From: Pezizomycotina sp. ARF18
Lineage: Eukaryota; Ascomycota
NCBI GenBank assembly: GCA_002224055.1
Contig: AZLU01000254.1
Coordinates: 1 to 56,962, forward strand
Direction of reading: 5' to 3'
DNA: 56,962 nt
In this document: one piece after another, positions 32,150 through 43,339 of the stretch
How positions within the stretch are numbered: the first letter of the stretch is position 1
Layout: every line of letters begins with the position of its first letter
The notes under the pieces: model-generated
Database searches by the model: none
What the model saw: only the letters and a program-made list of their open reading frames with translations
Told to the model about the DNA's origin: nothing
Program-made: the position numbers and the translations under genes

Positions 32150-33584
32150 GCGAGAGTCAACATTATATCTAAAATAAGGATTCGAAACCAGGAATACTGC
32201 TTTTCACCAGGAACGCCGAATAAGATGGCAGGAAGGTGATGCAGGTGGCTTTCCCCGCTAAAGTATTTAAACCCACTTTACCGATTCCCTGTTTTCGATT
32301 CCCGTCTCGGCTGTCGTTCTGCGATATGATTTGATCGCTACCTTATTATATTCGCTCACGGATTTGTATATCTTATTAGACTTTTGATGTCATAATGTAC
32401 AATAACACACCCCCACGCTCCTATACTTGTAATTTCACTCGAGTGATGTTTGTAATTCCCTTGATGAGAACTTTCTTGTTTTGTCATTAAGCCTCATCTG
32501 ATCCTATTTCTTCACGGATCCACATTTACCCCAATCTTGCTATGCGCCTGTGCGAATGTGTTAATTACATCGTCTATAATTGCTCAACATGCCCTCCGGC
32601 GGCCGACTCCAAGATATCTAAAACTTTAGTCAACATGTTTCGCTCTCGAAATAAGACATTACTACAAAATACTTGTCTTCGTGCTCAGCCCTTTACAAGT
32701 AAACAAGGGAGAACCAAATACCCATTGCTTCTATTTTCGGGATAGCCACGCGTTCTCCGAACACGACCTCTGCACCATCGATCTCGATGGACTGTATCCG
32801 TATCCTCACTTTCCTCCGAAACAGTGTACAGAAGCTATAGCGAGCTATTCTGCAACGATTGAGGCTGATCAGCTGGGCTGTATTACGGATTCACATTCTC
32901 CCAATACGATTCCCAATTAGGCACGGATCAATAATTGCAATATATATTCCATATATATGAAGTTCATAGAGTATATTTCAACTATGATGGAGTGCCTATC
33001 TCAACAGAGCTGTCGTGGATTTATATTGGTGACTTGATACAACTAATATTATAATCATGAACTATTCGCCAGAACCATTCGCAAGCTGGTAAGGCGTCTG
33101 GTTTGGTTTCTTGGACATGGATGCACAATTGACACACCGGTACTCTATTGAGAAGTCTCATGAACCAAGGTAAATTCACGAACAAAGCTTGATGGATAGT
33201 ATATGTGCCAGAAATGTAATAATAAGTGTATATTATAAGTTGCTAAATGTATGTATTAAAGATTGTCTAGCAAATAAAATATCGAGGACGAAAAAAGAGT
33301 AGGTGCAAAAAAGAGGAGCTTGAAACTACAAGTATCTATTTCTAAAAAGTCAACTCTGTAGTTATAATGAAGGGCTACGACAAAAGGACTAGTAAAGGGG
33401 GGGAGAAAAACAACTTTTTTCTACTGTTTAGAATATTCGAAGGTCGCTTGTAAAGAGAAAAACGGAGGAAAATGATAACAAAAGAAAAAATGTGAGCGGA
33501 TTACGGAACAACAAAAGCGAATGCCGTCCTTGGCTTTACGGTAACAAGGTATAACGAACGGCAAATCGCTGGATCCTGCACGTG
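32150..33584. other. 1.4-kb convergent intergenic region
   Basis: AT-rich, with short ORFs only (32681-32920 is the longest and has no domain). It represents 3' flanks of the bL36m and sac1 genes. No RNA gene is recognised. Confidence 0.45.
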
Positions 33585-36054
33585 TTATTCCCGCCTCTTC
33601 TTTCCTTCCTCGAGACTGACGAGGCGGACGTTGCTGTAACCGCGCTCGTGGGCGAGGTACTTCTTAGAAATATATCTGCCGACGATCTTGTCCTTGGAAG
33701 CCTTCATCATTGCGTCGTTGTATGCTTCGAGCGCGTAGTTGAGAGGGTTCAGTTTTGGCCAGTTGACCTACAGCATATTATGCTTCGTTAGCATATAATT
33801 CTATCTGTACGGGCAGATATTGAAGCAGAGAGGCAAAACATACGTAAAGAATCGAGAAGTTCCGGATGAAAATGAGGCAATACGCCGCAACAACCAGCCA
33901 GAACGCGATGAATATCCGAATCGGGTACGAGGACTCGAAAGCACTCGGCGTAACCGCCGCAGCAAACAGCATGATCAAAGCTCCAATGAGGATGTAAGGC
34001 ATGCTCTGAACGAACACGGGTCGCCGGTCTATGAACACGAGATTGGAGCTCGCGGATACAGAAGGCAGGTAAGTTCCGAGGAAGAGGTCGTAGGCATCTT
34101 GCCTCGGTCCGTCGAGGAAGTTGTTCTTGATGTAGCGGACGACGCTGTCTGTCCATCCTGCAAGAGACCGGCGTCGAGCGTTTCCCCGTCCTTGTAAAGT
34201 CTGTCTTAAGAGCTCCGGTTCCGGAGTAAGCGCGGCTGACGACGTCGGCGTTGTCGGCCCAGACTTTTATAAGAAATATCTCTATTAGCAAATGGGATTT
34301 TCTAGGGAGATGATGTTGATACGTGATTCAGTTTGTCGCTTACCATTTCTGAAGAGAAACTCGAACGCTGCGACACTCTCAAACCCTTCTCCTTCCTCCA
34401 GGATACCGATATCACGGAGCTGTCGGTTCAAGGTCCAGCGAGCAAGCATGCTCTGCACCACGTTGGTCCGATCAAGGCAATCCATGCAGTTTGACCTCAC
34501 TACCGAAGTCTGGGCATTCCTTACTATAGTCCCCTCGACGCCATCGGTCATGTGGAAATACTTCTGGTCTATTAGGCCTGTCCATCTGGTCGAGAAGCAA
34601 CGCAGACCTATGGAACTTGAGCCCTTGCACTCGTGGGAATCAAAGAAGATATAGTGAATCTTGTCCATCAAGGAATGAGTCTGCCCGGGTTCGATTTGCC
34701 TGAACTGCTCGTCCGACCTTATACTCTCCTCCTTCGACTCCATCGGAGAACTAATCACCGTCCGGACGACATTCTCGTAAGCATCCTTGATGTTCTTCTC
34801 CCTTCCTGTCTGGTTGACCAAATTGACAAGGTAGTTATCTCCATATATCCGCACCTGTTCTTGGAAATGCTTGCGAGCTGCATTGGTAGGGTCGATGCTT
34901 CGAACTTGCAGCTTCGGAGTATATTTGAGATTATTCACCTCCGCCCAGAATACCGGAACGCTTCCTCTTGTCTGCACATAGGACATTATGTGAACCTGCG
35001 ATTTCTCAGGCATCTGTTGCCGGCGAGTCGAAGCCCCGGCCCCTCCTGTGTCGCCGACCACCACTATCTGTTCCGTTTCGTTGTAATTCGCAACGTGACC
35101 TTCCTCGTCGATGCCTCTCGTGAAGAATCTCGTACCGCACGGAAACGCGATTTCCTGGTAATCAGGATGAAGCTCATTGGTGTCGCTTTGATAGCCGTCG
35201 GAGTTATTCTTAGCATGCCGAATATGACCGGCAGGATGTACGGGTCGACCTAGGGTCAAAGCTTTAGCATTCAATGTTTGAAAAAAAAAAAAAAAAAAAG
35301 TTCAAGTTGTTGTATGCTTTGCATACAGCTGGAGCTCCGCAAGTTTATCAGTTCGGACTGAACATGCCTATTCAGAGAACGGTCGTCGGCCTTCGGTCCA
35401 ATTGTATAGATGATTCTTCAAAGCGACAGCTCACCTCTGCCAAGTGGTACGTTCGATCGAGTGAACCTGCCGTTGGAACGAGTTCGTGAGGTCAAATGTA
35501 TAGGAAAGTACATAGGTCCATCACGCAGAAGTGTGCAGCAGCAGCGAGGTATAGGTATCTTCGTCCGGGTCCTTGAAGATGAATTCAAATTCGTCAGCAC
35601 AAATACTATGTGAGGGCCAAAGATGACTTCAGAATTCAAAACAACCCGCAATGGTCCTTCCCGCAAAGGTAGGAACTCCACGGCCTGCACTTTGAATATG
35701 AGGTTTCCATTAATGCGTCCGACGGCGGTCGACTTTGTAATGACCATAATATACTTGTCTAAAAGGCACAAATGATGTCAGTTTTGTAAAGTTGCATTAA
35801 TTTTGTGTGTTCTGCGCTCAGACGTTCATCATGATAAATCCAGAGGACATACCCAATCGCAAGGAAATCATTCCCAGGATACCCGAGATGCTGGTAACCG
35901 TTTGCCGCCGGCCATCGTTTGCCGCTCAGCCAGCATCTTCCCGATGCCGATCGACGACGAGCGATGGAGCCGAGGTTTGACGGTGAGGTAAACGAGTAGT
36001 GGGTCGACGAAGCATGGACGTTGATGTCGCGAAAAGGAGATTCGTCGCAGCCAT
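33585..36054 (-). CDS. sac1: Phosphoinositide phosphatase Sac1; frameshifted in this sequence
   Basis: Exon 1 (36054-35853) reads through MAATN into [19 protein letters not shown]. The exon from 35758 gives [19 protein letters not shown] and AVEFLPLRE. Later exons give [55 protein letters not shown] and the catalytic P-loop [15 protein letters not shown] (CX5R). The C-terminus has two TM helices, [16 protein letters not shown] and [17 protein letters not shown], then [20 protein letters not shown] and an Arg/Lys-rich end (exon 33767-33585). Sac1 is an ER/Golgi membrane PI4P phosphatase that drives lipid exchange at contact sites. Frame is lost near 36,030 (CTCC-TTTT), within exon 1 again, and near 34,190 (ACGGGGAAACG). 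The intron after [10 protein letters not shown] starts GTTGTT. One intron near 35,290 carries a 20-base T run on the coding strand. The start is chosen by family alignment. Confidence 0.92.
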
Positions 36055-36778
36055 GACGTGATGGATAGATAACGAAAGTCTGGAGTTCCGTTAGGCCAGC
36101 TAAATAGAAGCGAAAGGCTTTTCTGTATCAGGCGTTGAAAAACTCGAAGCGATGCAGACGAAATATGATCGAAGAGAAGAAAGAAAGAAAGAAAGAAAGA
36201 AAGACTTCGTGTCCTCTACAGCACCACTTTCACCGACTGCGTAAATCCCCTTTTCCCTACTCTGTTTTTTATAAACCCGTGTAAAGAGGTCGAGAATCGG
36301 CAAAGGGAAAAGGAGTCGGAAAGCAGTTAGATATATAAGATAAGTAGGCTGATAAGAGGAAACTGTGGCGAAGTCGCCTATGCACAGCCAAGATAGATAT
36401 CACGATCTAGACCCGTGGAAGGGGGAGGGGGGTTATTTTTAATTGGAGCTGTGGCTAGTTAGAAGAATAATAATATACGTAATACGTAATTTAGCCTCTT
36501 TTACCTCTTTCCCTGGAGACTTTTCGGTTCGTTCCCTGTCGAAGTCTTGGCAGCCGAAACTCTTAACACCTTTACCAATTCCCAAACCGCGGACAAGTCC
36601 TTAAAAGTCTCCCCCCACCAAAAACAACAGACACGACCTTCGACGTCGACATTTTCCACGAACGCTACTGCCACCAGGACGTCGCGGTATCTGACGCTCG
36701 AAGGATTGTTTCCAGGCATTTCAGCACAGCTGTTTCCTTTGTATCGTCTTTATCTTTTGACTCTTATTAAAGTTCGCA
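36055..36778. promoter_or_regulatory. Shared divergent promoter of sac1 and PIG-U gene
   Basis: 725 bases between two divergent start codons, so both promoters lie here. It contains a GAAA microsatellite (36174-36204), a G-rich patch at 36,418-36,434 and the palindrome ATACGTAATACGTAAT near 36,475-36,490. Which features control which gene is unknown. Confidence 0.5.
36174..36204. repeat. GAAA microsatellite
   Basis: About seven tandem GAAA units, 120-150 bases upstream of the sac1 start and probably in its 5' UTR. Confidence 0.9.
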
Positions 36779-38428
36779 ATGGATCGGCGGTCCGTCCTTG
36801 TCATTGGCGCGGCGGTCTCGTTCGACTCGCCCTATTCGTCTCGTTTCCCAATCTACCAAAGATACTCGCAGACCGTGTCGAGATATCAACGCCGGTCACC
36901 TCGTTCAAGAGACGTAAGCTTTGAAACCCGCTTCATCCTCAATTGTATAGTGGAGAGAATCGTTAAGCTAACTCTTCTCTGAAGTTCAAGAAGGCTGTTT
37001 CCTTTACAAGCATGGCTTGTCGCCTTACGACGGCGGTGTCTTTCACCAGGTACAAAGAATGATAGCGTCGAGTACCTGATCCCGGACCTCCGTACTAACA
37101 TTTAGCCTCTTTCTGTACAAAGGCTCCGCTGCTCCTAGCATTCTTCAACACATTACCTTCCGCAGATTTCATCACCAATCTCGTTACATTTCGCAGACGT
37201 CTTTTCTGCGGTATCACTGACGAAAATCGCTGCCTCCGGTGTATCGACGACCACGCCTTACCACACATCGACTCGCAAGGGCATTCGTGGCCACCGTGGC
37301 TGTCGCGGCTAGGTAAAATGCACAGTAGCCTCCATACCCACCTACCGAAGCTGACACTTTTGCGCAGCTTCCTTTTCAACCCATTACAATGCTACATGCA
37401 TCGGCCGCCCCACCATCGTGTTCACCAACTGCGCAATATTGAGCGGTCGCAAGCGCGGTCAGGGGACGCAGTGCATCGGCCGTTTTATCACTCGCGCTAG
37501 CCTCCTACCTAAATCTATACCCATACCTCCTCTTTCCCGCGCTCGCAGTTCTCTGCTATGACAGTACGCCACGAAGCAAGATATGGGGTCTCTAGGGGTA
37601 TTTCTCAGCCACACCCACTCAAGCGATGAATATTTTGGAGACTGATTTTTTTTTTTTTTTTTTTTTTTTTTTGCTTTGTTTTTAAAGGTTTCGCATCTTT
37701 CCTCACTGTCCTATTCTCATTGGCCCTAGTATCCTTGTTTTACGCGTCCTATCTGATCACCTCATTCTCTGGGAGTTCCTGGCGTCAACGTACGGCGTCC
37801 ACCTCATGCTCCCCGACCTGACGCCAAAGTGGGACTGTGGTGGTACTTCTTCACGGAAATGTTCGACAGCTTCAGGGCTTTCTTCCTGGCCTATTCCAGT
37901 TGCATCTACTTATTTACGTTCCTGGACTGTGTCTAAGGCTAAGGTATGTGTCTGTACCCTGCGGATTCCTTTGAAACGGATACTAAACTATTGGGGATAT
38001 TTAGATCGCAACCGCTCTTCGTCATAACTACTTTATTGGGCATTTGTTCTATATACAAGTCCTACCCGTCGATAGGCGATTCTGCGCTGTACTTTCGCTC
38101 CTGTCGCTGTACAGACATGTATTCCCACGTACGTTGCATTTCCCTTCTATCCAAGTTCTAGTTGCCATCGTCTAACTAAAGTCAATTTGCAGTAATGAGA
38201 TACGGCTTCGTTGTCACCGCGACGCTCCTTATGCGGCGTTCCTGGGACCAGCTTTTTACTACCTGTGGATATACGCTGCAGCGGGAACGCAAACTTCTTT
38301 TATGCGATTACGCTTGTCTGGTGCTTCGACAACACGTTCCTGGTTGCGGATGCGCTGTTCGCTGTTCTGCGGACGAGTGGGAGACGGAAAGACCGGAGGT
38401 TAGAGGGAAGGATATCGCGCAGATGTAA
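36779..38428 (+). CDS. gab1: GPI transamidase subunit PIG-U (Gab1/Cdc91); frameshifted in this sequence
   Basis: Exon 1 (36779-36913) opens MDRRSVLVIGAAVS and, one frame over, RLALFVSFPNLPKILADRVE to TPVTSFKR. Exon 2 (36985-37049) gives LQEGCFLYKHGLSPYDGGVF and HQ. Exon 3 starts at 37123 with APLLLAFFNTLPSADFITN. Later come ATCIGRPTIVFTNCAIL, ASFLTVLFSLALVSLFY, WEFLASTYGVHLMLPDLTP, VGLWWYFFTEMFDSFRAFFL, QPLFVITTLLGICSIYKSYP, AFLGPAFYYLWIYAAAGNAN and a soluble end DEWETERPEVRGKDIAQM. This is the PIG-U family: a multi-TM ER protein that helps the GPI transamidase recognise the lipid. Frame breaks near 36,823, 37,200, 37,790, 37,827 and 38,235 are each explained by about one missing base. A 26-base T run at about 37,647-37,672 sits in an intron. 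Confidence 0.9.
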
Positions 38429-38614
38429 AAGTTTCGAATTCTTATTGGCGATGCATTCGAAATCAAGAATTCTACTTTATGAAGCGGGTGTTAGCTTAAT
38501 GCTCAAGAGATCTTTAACAAAAATATATCCGAAAAAAAAAAAATGACATGCATGGCGTTATGCAATTGTACGATATATTTTGTAAATAATAGAGGGCGCT
38601 TTTCATACTTACTC

Positions 38615-39449
38615 TTATATACCAACCCAATATCTAAATTCGAAAAGACATCTAGAATAGAAAGCATTTCCGTACCTTATTCTAATCAATTCTTCCTTCG
38701 ATTCTGACCGGTTGAACTCCTTCGACAGGATCATGTACGACGAATCTTTGATCTCGCCGCTTCTCAGCCTCTTCGGTTCCGGCGACCACTCTGCGTCTAT
38801 CGAGTAGCCAATTTTCACGTACAGCGCCTTCGCCCTCTTGTTCTGTAAAACACCGTAAGCATGGCTTTTTCCACGCCGACCGCGCGACCGAAGTGCTCCA
38901 TCACGCCTATGCAGCTTCTCCCAGCCCGCGGATTGATGCGACGGGAGAACGTTGACCTCGTATATGTAGATACTTCCCAGACGTGTTCCTCCGTTATCAT
39001 GAATGAGAGAAATCCCGCTAGTTCTCCCGTGCTCGTGTCGCTTGCGCCGTTCGTTTCTTCCTCGTCCCTTCATCTGCTTTGACTGAAGCCGTTACCGATC
39101 GCGGGCATTTTTACACCGTAACAGCAAATACCGCATCGCTGGGTGCTTCATTTCTTTTTCTTCTTCTTTTCGCTCCAGCCCATTCCGAGCTCTTGTACAA
39201 CCCTTCGAGACTCTCTTCTAGCATCTTGAAGCATGCGTCGAAGTTATCGTCGCGGATCGACGACGACGTCTGCAGGTCTACCTCGTACTCATTCCGTCGA
39301 CGGTGAAGCATATATCCGGTCGCGGCGGGAGGAAGCGCGAGGAGAGTTCGAGAGCGGAGGGCGTCTGTTACGCACTACTAAGGTATCCTGTGGTAACGGC
39401 TTCTGCGCTTTTTATTGAGACGTTGATGATCTGTTTTGTCCCCGACCAT
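38615..39449 (-). CDS. nat4: N-alpha-acetyltransferase NatD (Nat4/NAA40-like); frameshifted in this sequence
   Basis: Several minus-strand frames carry consecutive pieces of NatD: YEVDLQTSSSIRDDNFDACF, YKSSEWAG, EMKHPAMRYLLLR, YIYEVNVLPSHQS, GRAVGVEKAMLTVF, AKALYVKIGYSIDAEWSPEP and SYMILSKEF. The order and motifs match the GNAT-fold enzyme that acetylates the N-terminal Ser of histones H4 and H2A: the acceptor-strand YxYEV, a Q/RxxGxG-like acetyl-CoA loop region and the C-terminal SYMILS strand. Frame shifts near 38,850, 38,925, 39,020 and 39,150 look like one-base losses. The proposed start (39449) gives MVGDKTDHQRLNKKRRSRYH, a basic N-terminus as in the family, but the join to the conserved part is not resolved and could include an intron. 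The C-terminus extends about 30 residues past the last motif. Confidence 0.75.
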
Positions 39450-39642
39450 GCTGGGGTTATTATTTTGGGAGAGTTGAAAGCACAGAGATGTATGAGAAGG
39501 AATTTTATGCGTTGACGATATCGCAATGTTTATGAGCTTGGTACTGTAGCTATCTTCGATTGATATGAGCAGTTAGAAGATCTACCTGATTAAAGTGTTA
39601 TATTTATTTACGTGTTCGCGTAAAGCGTGGGCGAAATAAATT

Positions 39643-39750
39643 TTAGTGGACGCGTCCGAACCGGGAAAGGTTGACCGGATCGCCGGGGTTCCCGATGCCG
39701 AGCTCGCCGCTTCCCCGACTGTCCGCGTGTTCGGGGGCATCCATGGCCAT
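39643..39750 (-). other. 35-codon GC-rich ORF, status uncertain
   Basis: Open frame from ATG at 39750 to TAA at 39643, beginning MAMDAPEHADSRG and containing GELGIGNPGDPVNLSRFG. GC content is clearly higher than the flanks, which is how exons stand out in this window. No family is recognised. It could be a small gene, a terminal exon of something unseen, or chance. Confidence 0.25.
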
Positions 39751-40112
39751 AGGTCACGAAGTGACCTCCAACGATGACGATTAAACATTTAGTCATGCCT
39801 ATATATTTACTCCGTCACTTTTCATTCGAAAGTCACTAAACCGATCGATTGCCGGTTATTGATCACTCGAGGATTTCACTTGCTCAATCGTTACCTTGAA
39901 AGCTGATAGCGGTCATCTAAAAATGCAGAGCGGACTCAGCATTTACAGATTCAAAGCTCGGCTAGCGGACGTTATATTTCGTGTTCAGCTACTTCAAATC
40001 TTTCACAGTTGACAGTCTTCAGAAACCTACATTATCTCTTCGACAGGATCCAACGAGAATTTCTCAAAAGCTTTGGAGTGGACACCGTGACCGCAAAGAC
40101 CGCCCACGGCAC

Positions 40113-40240
40113 GGTTGGCAATAGCCCAATCGGCGGCTATTGCCTTATTGGGCTATGATCAGTTAGCCAACCACGCTGAAGCTCAAGGCTAGCAGAAGCT
40201 CGAGGGCGTCCATGTTCAGCCTTGCTGAGCGTGGTTTTTT
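40113..40240. repeat. Nested, mutually exclusive inverted repeats
   Basis: GGCAATAGCC (40117-40126) pairs perfectly with GGCTATTGCC (40135-40144). ATAGCCCAAT (40121-40130) pairs perfectly with ATTGGGCTAT (40147-40156), so the two stems compete for the same bases. GGTTGGC (40113-40119) pairs with GCCAACC (40166-40172). CCACGCT (40171-40177) pairs with AGCGTGG (40228-40234), and AAGGCT (40185-40190) with AGCCTT (40218-40223). A T run follows at 40233-40241. Origin (transposon remnant or structured RNA) is unknown. Confidence 0.7.
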
Positions 40241-40994
40241 TAACCAACGTCCTACCACGTAGACAACGGTATTCTTTTCTCGGAAAGTGATGGTGCGGAG
40301 ATACGACAAAGCGGAGTCGCTACGATTTGTCCCCTTTCAGCTCTCTATAAGCTGCTAGCTTCGAAATTCGCATGGTCGTTGAATGATAAGAGAGTAGACG
40401 CGATAGGAATGTCGCACAGCATTAAGGTAAGTATGCTCGTTTCGACGAGAGCTGCCAATAAGGCCCATTTGACAAATGAGGGAAGCTTGTAGATCTAGAA
40501 CCCATTTTAAAGCTCTAACGGGGGATTTCATGTATTAGACACATCGAGGCGGAGAAAACGTGATTGCGTGAGCGTGCAGATGTATTACATGCAGGGATTT
40601 TGGATGGGGCAGATGATCATCGAAAGTAACAGGGAGAAAGAAGTTAGCTACCTCTAGCATATCTCCAACAATTCTAACACTTGCATTGCATTGCCACAAA
40701 ACGAATCGAAATCTTTCCGTCGCGTAGAATTTTCCTTTTGTCCTTCATCCGTATGAGCAGAATGCCTTGCAGAAGCGCCAGTTAAGCCGTCGTCATTGCT
40801 ATTGCCATTGCCGTCGTCGTCCCGAGCCTGCTACTCCGTGAGCTTAAAATCTGTAGGCCGTCAAATATAAACCCCCACAGCTTCTTCTCATCCCCCGCAG
40901 AGCTATAGCTATAGCAGCTGCATCTCCGTCCTTCAGCTCAACTCTTTAAACACAGCAACGAGACAACGTCGCACGTTCTCGACTAGTTATCCAA

Positions 40995-43339
40995 ATGTCC
41001 CTTCCACTTACTCAAGAGATCACCGCGCCGAACGGTATCAAGTTCACCCAGCCATTGGCCTGTTCATCAACAACGAATTCGTCAAGTCCAAGGCTGGAAT
41101 ACGCTGTCGACCATTAATCCTGCGTGAGTCTCTACGCTTCTGCGCTTGTGCACTTCTCTCTTCCTTCGATGCACGACTAACATGTTTCTACAATAGCACC
41201 GAGCAAGAAATATGCAAGGTCTACGCCGCCGAAGCTGAGGACGTCGATATCGCTGTCGAGGCCGCGAAGAAGGCCTCAAGGACTCCAGCTGGTCTGAGAT
41301 TGCCACGATCGATAGGGGACTGCTCTGCTGAGGCTGGCTGATTTGATCGAGAGGGACCAAAAGATTCTAGCTACCATCGAGACGCTGACAATGGCAAACC
41401 GTATGCCGTTGCCAGGAAGAGGATGTTGGAGAAGTCATAAACTTGTTCAGGTCAGCTCCAATTCTAGTTGCACAGAGCTCGAGAGCGCGCATGCTGATTA
41501 GGAGTACAGACATTACGGAGGTTGGGCGGACAAGATATACGGCAGGACTATCGATACGGCGCCCAGCAAGTTTGCGTACGTTCGCCATGAGCCGATTGGT
41601 GTCTGTGGACAGGTAGACAGTCCCTTTGGAATCTTTATGATACCGGTCCTCATTCGTTGTATATTCATGCATATTCTATGTCACAAGTTAACTCAGCGTA
41701 CGCCTATGACAGATTATCCCGTAAGTTGCTGGCAGGCAAAATGATCATTTCTGGGAAAGTTTGTCAACTAACCTTGAGAGTTCTCAAGTTGGAATTATCC
41801 TCTGGCAATGGCCGCGTGGAAGCTCGGCCCAGCCTTGGCTACTGGTAACGTCGTGGTTTGAAGTCCGCCGAACAGACACCGTTGTCTGTTCTGTATCTAG
41901 CGAACCTTATCAAGGAGGCTGGTTTCCCGCCTGGCGTTGTCAACATAATCAGCGATACGGTAGGACAGCGGGTGCCGCCCTTGTCGAGCATCTCGGTGTT
42001 GACAAGGTACGTCCCCTTATCGAAGTTCTAGACTGGCTTCGTGAAGCAAGGGCATAGCGTCCTTATGCAATGCTTCACTGAATATTCACATTCAAGCTAA
42101 TACTAAATATATATAGATTGCCTTTACCGGTTCTACTGCGACCGGCAAGCAAATCATGAAAGCTGCCTCAATTAATATGAAGAATATGTAAGACTTGAAG
42201 CAACAAAAAAAACAAGGCGAACATTGATCTAGCCCTTTTAGATCGTGATCGAGATTCAAATCAAACAGCTAATTTCTTTGAACGCGGGAAACGCGCGATC
42301 AAAATAAAACAGTACGCTTGAAACTGGAGGAAAGAGTCCTATTATCATATTCGATGATGCGGACCTCGATCAGGCGGTTAAGTGGGCTCATATCGGCATC
42401 ATGAGCAACATGGTAAGCGTAACTACGATATCTATCCTTAGAAAAATAACATCTTAGTAATATTCTTATTTCTTACAAATACTCTAGGGTCAAATATGTA
42501 CTGCCACTTCGCGCATATACGTCCAGGAAGGCATCTACGACAAGTTCTGGAAGCATTCAAGGGTCATGTTGCGAAGGTAAGCAAAAGAAACAGAACATTG
42601 AATTCCCATTTCTGCAGCGGGCAAATAACTCACTGGCATAAAAAAAATGGTGATCAGACCTCCATCATTGGCGACCCCTTCGACGAGAACACATTCCAAG
42701 GACCGCAGATCACTAAAGCACAGTACGATAAAATTCTTGGTTACGTCGAGACCGTTTGTCCGAAGGTGCCACCCTCGGCGGTAAGAGGCACGGGACAAAG
42801 GTACTTCATCCAGCCAACCATCTTCTCCGACGTCAAGGACACATGACCATAAGCCGAGAGGAGATCTTCGGACCTTCGCGTGCGTTTCCAGCTTCAAGAC
42901 TCAGGAGGAAGTCATTGATCGTGCGAATGACACCACCTACGGTCTCGGCTCCGCCGTCTTCACCCAGAACCTCGACACCGCCCACAAGGTTGCTTCTAAA
43001 CTCCAGACCGGATGGTGTGGATTAACAGTTCGCAAGATTCACACTTCGGTATCCCTTTCGGCGGGAATAAACAGAGTGGTACGTTTATTCTATCTAACTT
43101 ACCACTACCACCACTACCACTACCACAAGAACAGAGAAAAAATAGAAAAAAAATATAACATCCAATAGCAATATCGGACGATCTTATGAAACACTATCCC
43201 CCTGCAATAGTGCCATGGCTTCCCTCACTAACTTTTTTGGTGTACCACTCACTAGGAATCGGCGCGAACTGGGGAATACGGGCTGACCAACTACACAAAT
43301 CCGAAGGCTGTGCATGTAAATCTGGGGACCCGTCTATAA
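40995..43339 (+). CDS. Aldehyde dehydrogenase (NAD(P)+), multi-exon; frameshifted in this sequence
   Basis: Exons read as 40995-41123, 41197-41450, 41510-41612, an 8-base microexon 41713-41720, 41790-42006, 42117-42187, 42313-42412, 42488-42576, 42658-43078 and 43256-43339. The protein starts [14 protein letters not shown] and continues [69 protein letters not shown] (across the microexon), [37 protein letters not shown] with the general-base Glu, [13 protein letters not shown] with the nucleophile Cys, and [20 protein letters not shown] to the end at LGTRL. This is the cytosolic-type ALDH family of about 500 residues, oxidising acetaldehyde and similar substrates. At least ten one-base losses interrupt it, mostly in homopolymers (for example near 41,053, 41,094, 41,275, 41,331, 41,417, 41,856, 41,957, 42,548 and 43,273). 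Confidence 0.9.
41713..41720 (+). other. 8-base microexon of the ALDH gene
   Basis: ATTATCCC lies between a TGACAG acceptor and a GTAAGT donor. It supplies Ile-Ile and two bases of Pro. The next exon, after CTCAAG, begins T TGG AAT TAT CCT and completes IIPWNYP, a nearly invariant ALDH motif. Phases agree exactly. Confidence 0.8.

Larger units (their letters stand above)
39450..40994. promoter_or_regulatory. Intergenic region with structured palindromes, upstream of ALDH
   Basis: 1.5 kb between divergent NatD and ALDH genes. It contains a GC-rich 35-codon minus-strand ORF (39643-39750), a set of nested inverted repeats (40113-40240) and, close to the ALDH start, a pyrimidine-rich TC leader (40,870-40,960) typical of highly expressed fungal genes. 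Confidence 0.45.

Noticed and set aside
33788-34291. Alternative minus-strand ORF of 167 codons in sac1
   Set aside because: It is the wrong frame after a one-base loss; the true Sac1 C-terminus with two TM helices is read in the neighbouring frame.
37120-37320. Cys-containing segment considered as a DHHC zinc finger
   Set aside because: The neighbouring exons are clearly PIG-U; the Cys residues are in a frame that is wrong after a one-base loss.
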